DNA of 64,000 nucleotides from Sphingobacterium nematocida. Lineage in GTDB: Bacteria; Bacteroidota; Bacteroidia; Sphingobacteriales; Sphingobacteriaceae. The stretch is taken from positions 372,001 through 436,000 of the forward strand of contig NZ_FUZF01000001.1 in the NCBI RefSeq assembly GCF_900168125.1, read 5' to 3'. Positions 17,197-25,898 of this stretch are shown one piece after another. The position numbers and the translations under genes were made by a program. The stretch's first letter is position 1, and each line of letters starts with the position of its first letter. Below the pieces are notes generated by a model. It saw nothing but the letters and a program-made list of their open reading frames with translations, was not told the DNA's origin and searched no databases.

Positions 17197-20100
17197 TTAT
17201 AATGATGCTCTAAATCCCATGGAAAAGGTTCTGACAGGCTTTAAACTAGACGGATAATCAGGATCTAGATTATATTTTGTTTTTTTCCACAAAATCCCGA
17301 GGTCAGACGCGTTAATATACAACTGTAGTCCTTTAATCTTTGTGCTGCCTAAATTAAGATGCGGCACCTCATAAGCAATACGTACAAACTGAAGTCGGAT
17401 ATGATCAGCTCTATCCGCCGTAGCTTCTGAAGAATTGTAGAACGCGTCTCGCAAAGGGTTGTTCGGATAGATCATCGATGGTATACTGGTCTGTAACTCA
17501 TCCCCTGGTTGTTGCCAACGATTAGCAAAGTCTCCATGACCGATACCCTGCGAAAACAGGAGGTCATAACTAATGGATGACCTTCTGTAATAGTAATTTA
17601 ATTTGTACGCTACATTAATATCTAATGACCAACCTCTATATCTTATGCCATTTGAAAAATTACCAAACACTGATGGAGAGGCCTGCCCTGAGTATACCAA
17701 TGAATCTACATCTGTAGGAGATATATTCATTATCCTGTTGTAATCTGTACTTTCGCGACCATCTAAGTAACCCAGTGGATTGCCCTCCTTATCTAAACCT
17801 CCAAACTTGTAACTCAATATCGAAAATGCGGGTTTACCTACCATTGGAGCTATAACCACACCACCTGTGGGCCTAAACACCATCCCTTCTGGCGAATAGT
17901 AGTCGGTCACTTGATCACGATAGTGACTCAACAAAAGCCCCGTCTCCCATCTAAGTTCACCGAAGCTCCTTCTGTATTTGATATCCATATCAATTCCGCC
18001 CCCCTCTAATCCAGCCACATTTCTTTCTACGGTGGCTAACAGGCCCCAATTTGTGTAGTTGTATGGACTAAGACCGTAGAGATCGGTAGATTTTTTACGG
18101 TAATAATCTATTGCGCCTGAGATCGCTCCCTCTAACAGTCCAAAATCTGCTCCTATATTCATTGTAGCCACTTGCTCCCATTTTAGTGATGGATTGTTTA
18201 GAGTAGTCACACGACCAGCCCTGTAATGATTGGATCGGGGATTAGGATTGTAAAAGCTGATGACAGGCCGAGCACTTTTAAAAGGATTGATGTTTCCACT
18301 ATGTCCATAAGTAGCTCTCAATTTGAGCTGATTGATGACTGTGGCGTTAAAAAACTTTTCTTTAGATACATCCCAGGAAAGACCAGTAGACCATAAGGGC
18401 TTCCATCGATCGTTTGTACTTAGCCCAAAAATATTTGCTGCATCCCTTCTTGCGCTAGCAGAGAGTGTATAACGACCGTGTAAAGTATAAGCAGCATTAG
18501 CATATACCGATACATACCTATTTACGTTACGAGTCTCGCCATTATTAGCAGGTATAAATCCTTCTCCACCAGACATTAGTGGATATAGATTAAGATAGTC
18601 CAAATTAACAGCAGATATAGGGTCGTCTTGATAACCATATTTTGTAGCACTTGATGCATTAAAAGCACTATGTTGTACATCCCAGCCAGCCAATGCTGAT
18701 ACCGAATGTATATGTCTCTGTCGGTTATAAGTAGCAACAGTTCTTAAATTATATGAATTTCGAATTTGTGCATCCGTGTTAAGTATACCCCCTATTGGAA
18801 TAATATACTTTAGGTTACCTTCCTTAGAAATCTGTGAATATTGATTAATCAAATTACGGGTATAAAATGCATCAACATTCTGAACATGTCTTGTATCCTC
18901 AACCTGCCTCTGCTGTTGATAGATGACGTTAAAACTTAAACCTTTAATAGGAGAATATCCCAGATCTACGCTACCTAACATTTCGCTACGTGTTGATTTG
19001 ACTAAATTATCGTTCCAATCGGTCAGTGGAAAGAATCTCCAATCCAACAACCGCCCACCTCCGATGGTATCTACATATCCAGCGCGTAAAGATGTATATA
19101 CAGGCAAAGGTGCTCCATTTTCATCTGCCAACTGCAGGTAAGGCACGCTACGACCAGACACCCTCAGACTTTCACCTGTATATCTACCTGAAACCGAAGT
19201 TGCTTTAATATAGTGACCATTCAACGCTAACCTCAAATTGTCTGTAAGCTTCCATGAATGGTTTAACCGAAGATTTAGTCGATCAGCCTTACTTGATAAT
19301 TCCGTCAAGTCGCGATCATACTTCACACCAAATAGATAGGCATCATTCGAACTACCACCTTTAATAAACAAACCATACTGCTGCGACACAGCCTTGCGAT
19401 AGTTATATTTATCTAAATCATATCGAGAGTCAATAGCTTTAAGTCGTTCTATCCGATCTATGGAATCTTGTTCGGTGATCAAACCATCCTTCTTTAACAA
19501 GAAGATATCCAATGCAGGTGAAAACGCACTATGTGTATATTGATTAAGAAAGATATCATAATCGTAATAACCATTTCTATAAAGCATCTGCTCTACATCT
19601 ATATAATCTCTCGATGATATTTTTGGGAGATAAAACAGATCTGGCTTATCCTTGATCAAGACATTGGCCGTAGTATTGACTGTTATCGGACTATCGTACT
19701 TCCCTTTTTTAGATGTTAATACGATCACTCCATTACCAGCCCTCGCGCCCCAGATCGATGCTGCTGCTGCATCTTTTAAGATGGTTACCGATTCGATGTC
19801 GTTGGGATTGATATTTTCTATCTTACCTTCATACGGAAAATTATCCAAGATAATTAATACATCTTGAGAGCCATTGATTGTGCTATTTCCTCGTATTTTA
19901 ATTGGATTGAGCATCCCGATCTTGTTGGTTTCAAAGAGTAAACCACTACTCATCCCCTTGATCCTCTCTAAGATATTACCACTCGTTTGTAGGTTAAGTT
20001 TATCTTCTCCCACTACCGAAAAAGAACCTGTCGCACGTTCCTTTGGCAAGGATTGATATCCTGTATGGACAGTTACTTCTTCAAGGACTGTTTGAATCTG

Positions 20101-20391
20101 GGTAAGTGTAATGATCTCCTTGCCTTTACCAAACTTGGATACTGCCATAGCATACGGTGTGAACCCCATATGGGTAAATCGAAGGGTATCATCAGTATGT
20201 AAAGATACTATCCTAAAATCCCCTTTGCTATCTGTACGCACCACATCGCCCTGCTTCGATAATGTGACCGTAACAGATGAGAGTATTCTCCCATCGGCGT
20301 CAAATACCCCACCTTTTAATTCCTTCTGTGCATAAGTCACTAACGGAAAAAAGAGCAATAGAGCTAATATCCTTATGTTAATTACTTGCAT
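17197..20391 (-). CDS. SusC/RagA-family TonB-linked outer-membrane protein
   Basis: 1064 residues with signal peptide (ILALLLFFPLVTYAQ), a carboxypeptidase-regulatory-like domain (about 25-100), plug (about 110-245, with VTILKDAAAASIWGARAGNG) and beta-barrel. There is no STN domain, so unlike the SusC at 251 it is not expected to signal through FecR. It overlaps the preceding TlpA gene by 14 bases and precedes susD by 21, showing one operon. Confidence 0.92.
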   Translation of the reverse strand: MQVINIRILALLLFFPLVTYAQKELKGGVFDADGRILSSVTVTLSKQGDVVRTDSKGDFRIVSLHTDDTLRFTHMGFTPYAMAVSKFGKGKEIITLTQIQTVLEEVTVHTGYQSLPKERATGSFSVVGEDKLNLQTSGNILERIKGMSSGLLFETNKIGMLNPIKIRGNSTINGSQDVLIILDNFPYEGKIENINPNDIESVTILKDAAAASIWGARAGNGVIVLTSKKGKYDSPITVNTTANVLIKDKPDLFYLPKISSRDYIDVEQMLYRNGYYDYDIFLNQYTHSAFSPALDIFLLKKDGLITEQDSIDRIERLKAIDSRYDLDKYNYRKAVSQQYGLFIKGGSSNDAYLFGVKYDRDLTELSSKADRLNLRLNHSWKLTDNLRLALNGHYIKATSVSGRYTGESLRVSGRSVPYLQLADENGAPLPVYTSLRAGYVDTIGGGRLLDWRFFPLTDWNDNLVKSTRSEMLGSVDLGYSPIKGLSFNVIYQQQRQVEDTRHVQNVDAFYTRNLINQYSQISKEGNLKYIIPIGGILNTDAQIRNSYNLRTVATYNRQRHIHSVSALAGWDVQHSAFNASSATKYGYQDDPISAVNLDYLNLYPLMSGGEGFIPANNGETRNVNRYVSVYANAAYTLHGRYTLSASARRDAANIFGLSTNDRWKPLWSTGLSWDVSKEKFFNATVINQLKLRATYGHSGNINPFKSARPVISFYNPNPRSNHYRAGRVTTLNNPSLKWEQVATMNIGADFGLLEGAISGAIDYYRKKSTDLYGLSPYNYTNWGLLATVERNVAGLEGGGIDMDIKYRRSFGELRWETGLLLSHYRDQVTDYYSPEGMVFRPTGGVVIAPMVGKPAFSILSYKFGGLDKEGNPLGYLDGRESTDYNRIMNISPTDVDSLVYSGQASPSVFGNFSNGIRYRGWSLDINVAYKLNYYYRRSSISYDLLFSQGIGHGDFANRWQQPGDELQTSIPSMIYPNNPLRDAFYNSSEATADRADHIRLQFVRIAYEVPHLNLGSTKIKGLQLYINASDLGILWKKTKYNLDPDYPSSLKPVRTFSMGFRASL

Positions 20392-21676
20392 GCTCCCCTC
20401 CTTTCTTCGTGGTATAGATCACGGCGACATCTATTTCCATAGTATCTAGCATCACGCCCAAACCAATATTTTTCAAACTACTAATCAATGCCTTCTCGTC
20501 ATTCATATCCTCTGGGAGCTCAAGGTCTACAAGGGGATCTTTGCCTGTTTCATTGATAATAGGCGTTTTAAAAAAATGATCGAGCTTCGCAAGAGCGAAA
20601 GACAAAGGCACTCGCTTCATCAGATTCTTATGCTCTCCAATCTGTACGATAGGTATATCAGAAGTAGAGGGCTTTACCGATCCATCGGCTACTATCCGAT
20701 AACATGGCATCATTCTCTTAGCTTCATTAACCCTTAAACCAAAGAACCTTGCCATGTCCTCCATAAGGTAATTTTCAATACGCTCTGGCATAGTATTGGG
20801 TACGATCAGCTCATAACAAAAACTGTTCTTTAAACTGCGATCCTCTAATTTAGCCTCAACATCAAGGCTATCCACACTTTCAATAATCACTCTATTACGA
20901 GGTTTTGGCAGAATACTAGGGTAAGCCATCTGCAACAATCGATACATTGACTGGTTCAAAGCAAATATGCGCTTACGATTTCCAGCCATATTTCTACGCC
21001 CAACTGTTGTCCCGATCCCATCTAAATAAGGAGTCAATAAAGAGCGGAAAGCAAAAAGACTATCAGCGCCTCCATTATCATGGACTAATAAAGGCATATT
21101 GACATCGAAGAACAGATCGTCCCTCTTGGTGGGTAGTGAGCTGATAAAACCTGATGTCAACATTTGTAAATTATCTTCATTTACCTGCTCAGAAGTAGTA
21201 ATCGCCACAATCTTTCCCGTGGGATCTATCCATACACAGTGAGGGATAAACCGATGTGGAAAGTAGGACTTGACTTCCTCCTGGCCCAAAGCGTAAGGAA
21301 GACTCAATTTCGTTTCTGTCTTTTTTAGAAACCTAGCAAGACTAGGCTCTGTATCTCCCTTATGGGTATTTAATAAAATCACCTGAATTTTGTCGTGAAA
21401 ATCGGATTGTAACTGATGTAGTTTTGGAAACGAAGCGATACATGAGCCACATGTCGTATTCCAAAAATCAAGAATAGTCCATTTGCCTTTTAAATCAGGG
21501 GCAGTAATAGTCTCTGTTTTAAAATTACTTACATTTAAAATTTTGAAACTATCAGGTATCGTATCCCCTATCTTCAATGGCTTGATCTTGTTAAGGCCTT
21601 TGGCCTCCTGCCCGAAGGCAGGAGAAGCCAAAGTGCCACTAAACAACACACAGAATATTATATATATACCTCTCAT
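20378..21676 (-). CDS. TlpA-family thioredoxin-like protein with DUF3738-like tail
   Basis: 432 residues. A signal peptide (IFCVLFSGTLASPAFGQ) is followed by a TlpA-like thioredoxin domain (about 33-180) with active site TTCGSC (Cys76, Cys79). The C-terminal 240 residues end in a pattern (ETGKDPLVDLELPED … LGVMLDTMEIDVAVIYTT) resembling the DUF3738 domain, where 'TG.YD..L' is followed by 'GL.L….EVLVID'. The first base of the gene is shared with the stop of the upstream gene (TAATG), and the 3' end overlaps susC. The role is probably disulfide handling for an exported partner, perhaps the DUF6520-like protein nearby. Confidence 0.85.
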   Translation of the reverse strand: MRGIYIIFCVLFSGTLASPAFGQEAKGLNKIKPLKIGDTIPDSFKILNVSNFKTETITAPDLKGKWTILDFWNTTCGSCIASFPKLHQLQSDFHDKIQVILLNTHKGDTEPSLARFLKKTETKLSLPYALGQEEVKSYFPHRFIPHCVWIDPTGKIVAITTSEQVNEDNLQMLTSGFISSLPTKRDDLFFDVNMPLLVHDNGGADSLFAFRSLLTPYLDGIGTTVGRRNMAGNRKRIFALNQSMYRLLQMAYPSILPKPRNRVIIESVDSLDVEAKLEDRSLKNSFCYELIVPNTMPERIENYLMEDMARFFGLRVNEAKRMMPCYRIVADGSVKPSTSDIPIVQIGEHKNLMKRVPLSFALAKLDHFFKTPIINETGKDPLVDLELPEDMNDEKALISSLKNIGLGVMLDTMEIDVAVIYTTKKGGEHASN

Positions 21677-22176
21677 TATATCCCCCTCCCTTGTATACCT
21701 ACCAATCGGGTTAATAGTCCGCGCCTCACTCCTTCTTTTGTACTACGCAGTTCTTCCTCTACGTAGCAGAAGCCTAGTATATCATAGTCGTAATTGATAT
21801 AATAGATCGTATACTGCGCTATAATGAAGTACTCAAAGTCGTCTAAGAATGCATCTGCGTCATCAGATTTCGCTATAGTGCCTTTAGCAGCGAGTATCAA
21901 ATCAAATAGATTGAACGTCTCCTTGTTCCAGTTATATTTTGTCCAGAAATTTTCAATGACCCTACTCGGGCAATAGCTATCGAAGTCGATACGATCTATC
22001 TTCCGTGCCATCGATGAGAGTATCTGAGAGTACGCCTCGTCTCTTGTTCGTTGTGGCTCATTATTCGCATTTTCCTTGATGCGTTGGGCATCTTGGCCCA
22101 TCTTAAGGTTATTGGTGGCTGTGGTATGCTGCTTCAAAACGGGCAGTCCTCTCCCAGCCTTTAAAAGAATGTTCAT
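21676..22176 (-). CDS. Hypothetical protein, first gene of the second SusCD operon
   Basis: 166 residues, soluble and helical, with no signal peptide. The N-terminus is polar (MNILLKAGRGLPVLKQHTT…) and the middle aromatic-rich (FEYFIIAQYTIYYINYDYDIL). It is translationally coupled to the TlpA gene (TAATG overlap). I do not recognise the family. The position at the head of a SusCD-TlpA operon and the lack of export signal leave a regulatory or scaffold role open, but nothing in the sequence decides this. Confidence 0.65.
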   Translation of the reverse strand: MNILLKAGRGLPVLKQHTTATNNLKMGQDAQRIKENANNEPQRTRDEAYSQILSSMARKIDRIDFDSYCPSRVIENFWTKYNWNKETFNLFDLILAAKGTIAKSDDADAFLDDFEYFIIAQYTIYYINYDYDILGFCYVEEELRSTKEGVRRGLLTRLVGIQGRGI

Positions 22177-22468
22177 TTTTTAAGGGATTATGCAATGAAT
22201 AGTACATTGCAGATTCAAAAATCAAATTGATTTTTGAATGCCACCTATCGAGATCATAATTGGTTTAAACGCTAGCAACGTGGCATTTCAAAAGAAAAAT
22301 TACAATTACCGACCCTAAATATTGTACTATATTTACAATGTTGAATACAAAGAAATTTGTAGCAAAGAAAACTTATGGCTATCTTTAAAATGTCTAGTTT
22401 CAGAGTATGCTGATAAGCCTTTCTTTTTTTATTGTAATGCACAGTAAAAGGATCGGTAAGCAGAAAGC

Positions 22469-22553
22469 AGGTAATGGCGTTTTTTAATTATAACGTCATT
22501 GCACCTCGTCCCGAGTATCGGAACGGAGTATTCTACAAACAGTAGAAAATACT
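22469..22553. other. Cluster of hairpins, possible structured RNA
   Basis: Three adjacent foldable elements are visible. The first, 22469-22506, pairs AGGT + AATGGCGTT with AACGTCATT + ACCT (one G-U pair, 2-base bulge). The second, 22512-22521, pairs CCGA with TCGG. The third, 22527-22553, pairs AGTATTCTAC with GTAGAA..TACT. Distal pieces GCACC and GGTGC could close the last two into a multi-branch fold. No known RNA family is recognised, and strand and promoter are unclear. Confidence 0.3.
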
Positions 22554-22771
22554 ACATGGTGCCCCTTTTCCTGTTTACTTTAATATCAAGCTTACTCTGG
22601 CGCACGGATTACGTTCTTTAAAAGCAGTTTGCGGGAAAACCGATGACTGCGATGTTGGATCGTGTCTGGGTGGTTTTGTTTAGTGGTTTCTAATCGTCTC
22701 ATAATCATTTAAAGTTTATAAAAACGATGTCAACTCAACTAGCTAAATGAGGTAGATCTAAAGTAAAAAAC

Positions 22772-22945
22772 AATAGGTCGAACATTGCAGCTAAATCGGT
22801 TGAGGGAAACCGCCAAGTAACCCTCGCAGCATAATCTTCACGAGATTTACCTGCTTTGCCTCCGAAAAAGACTTACGCAAAGTTCGCCCTATTGAATATA
22901 TTTTATCTGCAAAGATATAAATAATCCAATAGACTATGGCGAACT
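22772..22945. repeat. Inverted copies of a GTTCGCC…CTATTG unit (REP-like)
   Basis: The 12-base unit at 22772-22783 (AATAGGTCGAAC) is complementary, with one mismatch, to 22882-22893. A further copy in the opposite sense with a short insertion is at 22927-22945 (CAATAGACTATGGCGAACT). Inside is another stem, GAGGG/CCCTC, at 22802-22825. The arrangement looks like a REP/BIME-type element or a long hairpin rather than a gene. Confidence 0.45.
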
Positions 22946-23063
22946 CACGCTCATCTCGCAGGCAAATTTGGCGGTTTTTTCAAACGAGAGAGACATCGTA
23001 TAGGTAGAAGATTTACTTTCCCCTACAACAGTCGCTTAACTAATTGACACAAATATACACAAC

Positions 23064-23097
23064 TTATTCGATGTATGCAAATATTACATATCGAGTA
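23064..23097 (+). promoter_or_regulatory. Imperfect palindrome upstream of the first island gene
   Basis: A roughly 34-base near-palindrome, TTATTCGATGTA … TACATATCGAGTAA, is centred about 33 bases before the ATG at 23114. The outer arms read TTA-TTCGAT and ATCGA-G-TAA. The position and symmetry suggest an operator, possibly for autoregulation by the HTH protein encoded next. Confidence 0.4.
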
Positions 23098-23113
23098 AAA
23101 TAAAATCTTAATT

Positions 23114-23701
23114 ATGGATGAAACCGAGGTATTTATTGAAAATATAACAGAGATAATCTCTAAACTCAATCTTAGTAAATCCAGCCTAAATAAAAAGTTT
23201 GGATGGCCTTTAAATAAACTTACGTTTCTACTGAATAGAGAACAGTCGCTTTTACTAGAAGATGTTACCACCGTGAGAAAAGCACTGGGACTGACAACTT
23301 CAGATCTATTAGTAAATATTTTAAACAAATCTGAAATTGAGAAACTACTTGTAACATTAAATGATTGTGTTAAGAAGAAAAATACAGGTCAAGCAAATAG
23401 TAAAGATAGCCCCATAGATTATTTAATTATTATACTCAGTAAGAAATATATTAAAGATTCTACTTTCACAAAAAAAGGACTTCTTAAGGACATGCCTGCA
23501 AAATACGATAATTATAAAATCGAATGGGACAAAAATCGGCTAAAGAACTATATAGAAAGAGTTGAAAAAACCGGAAAGACAGAGCTCACTTTTAAGCTGT
23601 CTAGCTCACTCCCTGATGATATAATTGAAACATCAGTAAGTGCTGTGGATTCAGATTGGCTAAAAGAATTCGAAGAAAAAGTAAAAAAATCCAATGGATA
23701 A
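23114..23701 (+). CDS. Putative HTH-containing protein heading the Dnd island
   Basis: 195 residues. The N-terminal 60 residues (ISKLNLSKSSLNKKFGWPLNKLTFLLNREQSLLLEDVTTVRKALGL, quoted in pieces) have the length and helix pattern of an XRE-like HTH. The C-terminal part (about 95-195) is Lys-rich, predicted helix plus beta, and unrecognised. The last 8 bases overlap the HNH nuclease gene, so the two are coupled. Control of the island is a reasonable guess from position and from the palindrome upstream. The DNA is AT-rich like the next eight genes. Confidence 0.55.
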   Translation: MDETEVFIENITEIISKLNLSKSSLNKKFGWPLNKLTFLLNREQSLLLEDVTTVRKALGLTTSDLLVNILNKSEIEKLLVTLNDCVKKKNTGQANSKDSPIDYLIIILSKKYIKDSTFTKKGLLKDMPAKYDNYKIEWDKNRLKNYIERVEKTGKTELTFKLSSSLPDDIIETSVSAVDSDWLKEFEEKVKKSNG

Positions 23702-24410
23702 GAAGCGTAATCCTAAATGGCAACGTGATGAGCTTATTCTTGCTTTGGATCTATATTTTCAGTTGGAGCCCGGTCAAATACATGCTAGAAATCCGTTGAT
23801 TATTGATTTATCGGACACTTTAAACAAGTTGCCTATTCATGGTGATAAAGAGGAGTATGAGAAATTCAGAAATCCTAATGGTGTGGGTCTCAAACTCAGC
23901 AACTTTTTAGCTTTAGATGATTCTTACACAGGTAAGGGTATGTCATCTACCAGCAGATTAGACAAGGAAGTATTTCAAGAATTTAAGAATCAAAAGGATT
24001 TACTGCGAAAACTAGCCACTGCCATCAAAGCCACGCTCGAATATCCAGACATCAACGCAGAGATACTCAACGCCAGAGAAGATATTGAAGATTCCGATTT
24101 TGAACGTTCAGAGGGTACCGTATTATATAGGTATCACCTCGCAAGGGAAAGAAATGCAACGCTCGTAAAAAAGAAGAAACAACAAGCTTTAAAGCTACAT
24201 GGCAAACTTGAATGTGAACTATGCTCCTTCGACTTCTTCAAGACATACGGAGAGATCGGCTATGGTTTTATAGAATGCCACCATCGCACACCACTTTACG
24301 AACTAACTGAAAGCACCGTAACAAAGTTGGATGATCTAATGCTAGTATGTGCTAATTGTCATAGGATGCTGCATAGAGGGTGGATAATGAGCCAGCGCAT
24401 AAAATACTAA
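23694..24410 (+). CDS. McrA-type HNH endonuclease
   Basis: 238 residues. The N-terminal region (WQRDELILALDLYF, residues 9-22) matches the start of many McrA-like restriction HNH proteins and may be part of a modified-base reader. The C-terminal HNH domain has a zinc knuckle CELC (Cys174, Cys177), the catalytic ECHH pair (His196, His197) and CANCHRMLH (Cys219, Cys222, His223, His227). Such enzymes cut DNA carrying or lacking particular modifications. Here, beside dnd genes, it could act against unmodified or differently modified DNA; that link is inference. It overlaps the preceding gene by 8 bases. Confidence 0.82.
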   Translation: MDKKRNPKWQRDELILALDLYFQLEPGQIHARNPLIIDLSDTLNKLPIHGDKEEYEKFRNPNGVGLKLSNFLALDDSYTGKGMSSTSRLDKEVFQEFKNQKDLLRKLATAIKATLEYPDINAEILNAREDIEDSDFERSEGTVLYRYHLARERNATLVKKKKQQALKLHGKLECELCSFDFFKTYGEIGYGFIECHHRTPLYELTESTVTKLDDLMLVCANCHRMLHRGWIMSQRIKY

Positions 24411-24435
24411 AGGATATTATAAGAATGAAATTGAA

Positions 24436-25893
24436 ATGCTGAACATTAAGAATAATATTATTTTTTTTGAATATGTGAGCACTTTTTATAGTGACACTAT
24501 TATTGAGGAATTAGAAACGAAACTAAAAAGGTTAAAAGAGACGTTTGAAGAGCTGCTTGAAAGAGAAGCTGACAATCACCATTTGAAAAATTCCAGTTCC
24601 GTGCAAGATGTATTTTATTTTTCAGTAAAAGGGCGCGTAAAAGATAAAAAGAGCTTCTATGAGAAATTGATAAGGAAGAACCTAGGTCTACATTTGATTA
24701 AAGAGCTTCAATTTGAAGGTGATATATCGAAAGTAAAAAAAGAAAAAAGTGGCGAATTAAGTAATCTCATAAAGAAGATTGATGACATAATTGGCATAAG
24801 AATAGTAACTGAGTTGAAAAAAGACTGTAAAAAAGTCTATGAATTAATAAACAATAACATTAGTTTTTTTGAGAAAAAAAATATTTCCCTTTCTAATTTA
24901 AGTATTCAGCCAGAGCCAATGAAAAACGGATTGGATATCTATAAGATCAAAGGAAGTCTAGATAACATTTTTAGTTTTGAACTACAGATAAAAAGTAAAA
25001 TCGATGAGGCTTGGGGTGATTTAGATCATACTCTATTTTATAAGGACTACTCTGTAAGCCCTATCAAAGATACTGTTCAATTAACAATGAACAACGTAGG
25101 ATTTCTTTTAGAAAAGTTAGAGACTTTGCTATACGATTTGAGGGAATCAAGTAAAAAATATAATCAAGTTGCCGAAAATGTAAAATTTCAGACTGAAGTA
25201 AATAAAAAATATGGTCCTCAACTCCTTAAACTCTTCAGGGCCGATGTTAACCTAATCGAAATATCGGATTTTATATTAAAAATTAAAGAAAGACTCAAGC
25301 TAAAAGGTCTAGGAAAAGGGATAAATATATCTTTTGATCATTTAAGTTTTAATTGTACAAGCAGTCGGTTACAGCAATTTCAAACCTTAAGATCATTAAG
25401 TCATAAATTATTATTAATTGAAGCTTTTTATTATCATCTAAAAAAAGTCAAAGTTTCAAAATGGAATATTACAGCAGAGACATATGAGTCTGCGTTGACA
25501 GAGTTTTTAGATTTTCTTACAAGTTATAATCTAGAAGGCATCTTTACAGAGCTAGAAGTGAATAAGATAATAGATGACACATCCATGTATATCTCAAATC
25601 CAGCACTCTATATTGACAAAGAAAAAATAAAGAACACGATTGATTTTTTGAAACTTGCTGAAAACACATTAAATGATCAATTTTTTTTAGAACATAAAAA
25701 ACTCGTTATCAACCTCTTATTTATCGCATCATACGAAGGTGATTGTTCGTCATTTATTGATGAAATTTTTAATGATTTAGAACCATTCTCTTTATCTAGT
25801 ATCTTGACGGAGATTAAGGAAGATAATTTGACAGATAATATGATTGTTGAAATAATCAATGATTTGCTGGAGAACATAGCGAATAAACTTTAA
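24436..25893 (+). CDS. RelA/SpoT-synthetase-domain protein in a defence island
   Basis: 485 residues. Residues about 55-205 form a RelA/SpoT nucleotide pyrophosphokinase domain. Visible motifs are GRVKDKKSFYEK (66-77, the R..K..S..K substrate-binding box), IDDIIGIRI (115-123), FELQI (181-185, catalytic Glu and Gln) and DLDHTLFYK (195-203). All key positions look intact. The remaining 280 residues are helical and unrecognised; no HD hydrolase or TGS domain is seen. Family members make (p)ppGpp-type alarmones, and several defence or toxin variants pyrophosphorylate ATP or tRNA instead. The gene sits 25 bases after the HNH gene and 5 before the DGQHR gene, so it belongs to the island transcript. 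Confidence 0.82.
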   Translation: MLNIKNNIIFFEYVSTFYSDTIIEELETKLKRLKETFEELLEREADNHHLKNSSSVQDVFYFSVKGRVKDKKSFYEKLIRKNLGLHLIKELQFEGDISKVKKEKSGELSNLIKKIDDIIGIRIVTELKKDCKKVYELINNNISFFEKKNISLSNLSIQPEPMKNGLDIYKIKGSLDNIFSFELQIKSKIDEAWGDLDHTLFYKDYSVSPIKDTVQLTMNNVGFLLEKLETLLYDLRESSKKYNQVAENVKFQTEVNKKYGPQLLKLFRADVNLIEISDFILKIKERLKLKGLGKGINISFDHLSFNCTSSRLQQFQTLRSLSHKLLLIEAFYYHLKKVKVSKWNITAETYESALTEFLDFLTSYNLEGIFTELEVNKIIDDTSMYISNPALYIDKEKIKNTIDFLKLAENTLNDQFFLEHKKLVINLLFIASYEGDCSSFIDEIFNDLEPFSLSSILTEIKEDNLTDNMIVEIINDLLENIANKL

Positions 25894-25898
25894 AAGCC

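Larger units (their letters stand above)
22177..23113. other. 937-base gene-free region at the left edge of the Dnd island
   Basis: No convincing coding frame on either strand. It contains a near-palindrome around 22212-22238 (TTCAAAAATC / GATTTTTGAA), a hairpin cluster at 22469-22553, a set of inverted copies of a GTTCGCC…TATTG unit at 22772-22945, and the probable promoter/operator of the next gene. It separates the SusCD region from the defence island. Confidence 0.6.

Noticed and set aside
22772..22945. Possible tmRNA or 6S-like RNA because of long-range pairing ends
   Set aside because: No tag-peptide frame, no CCA end and no recognisable core; the pairing units recur as inverted repeats, so a REP-type element fits better.
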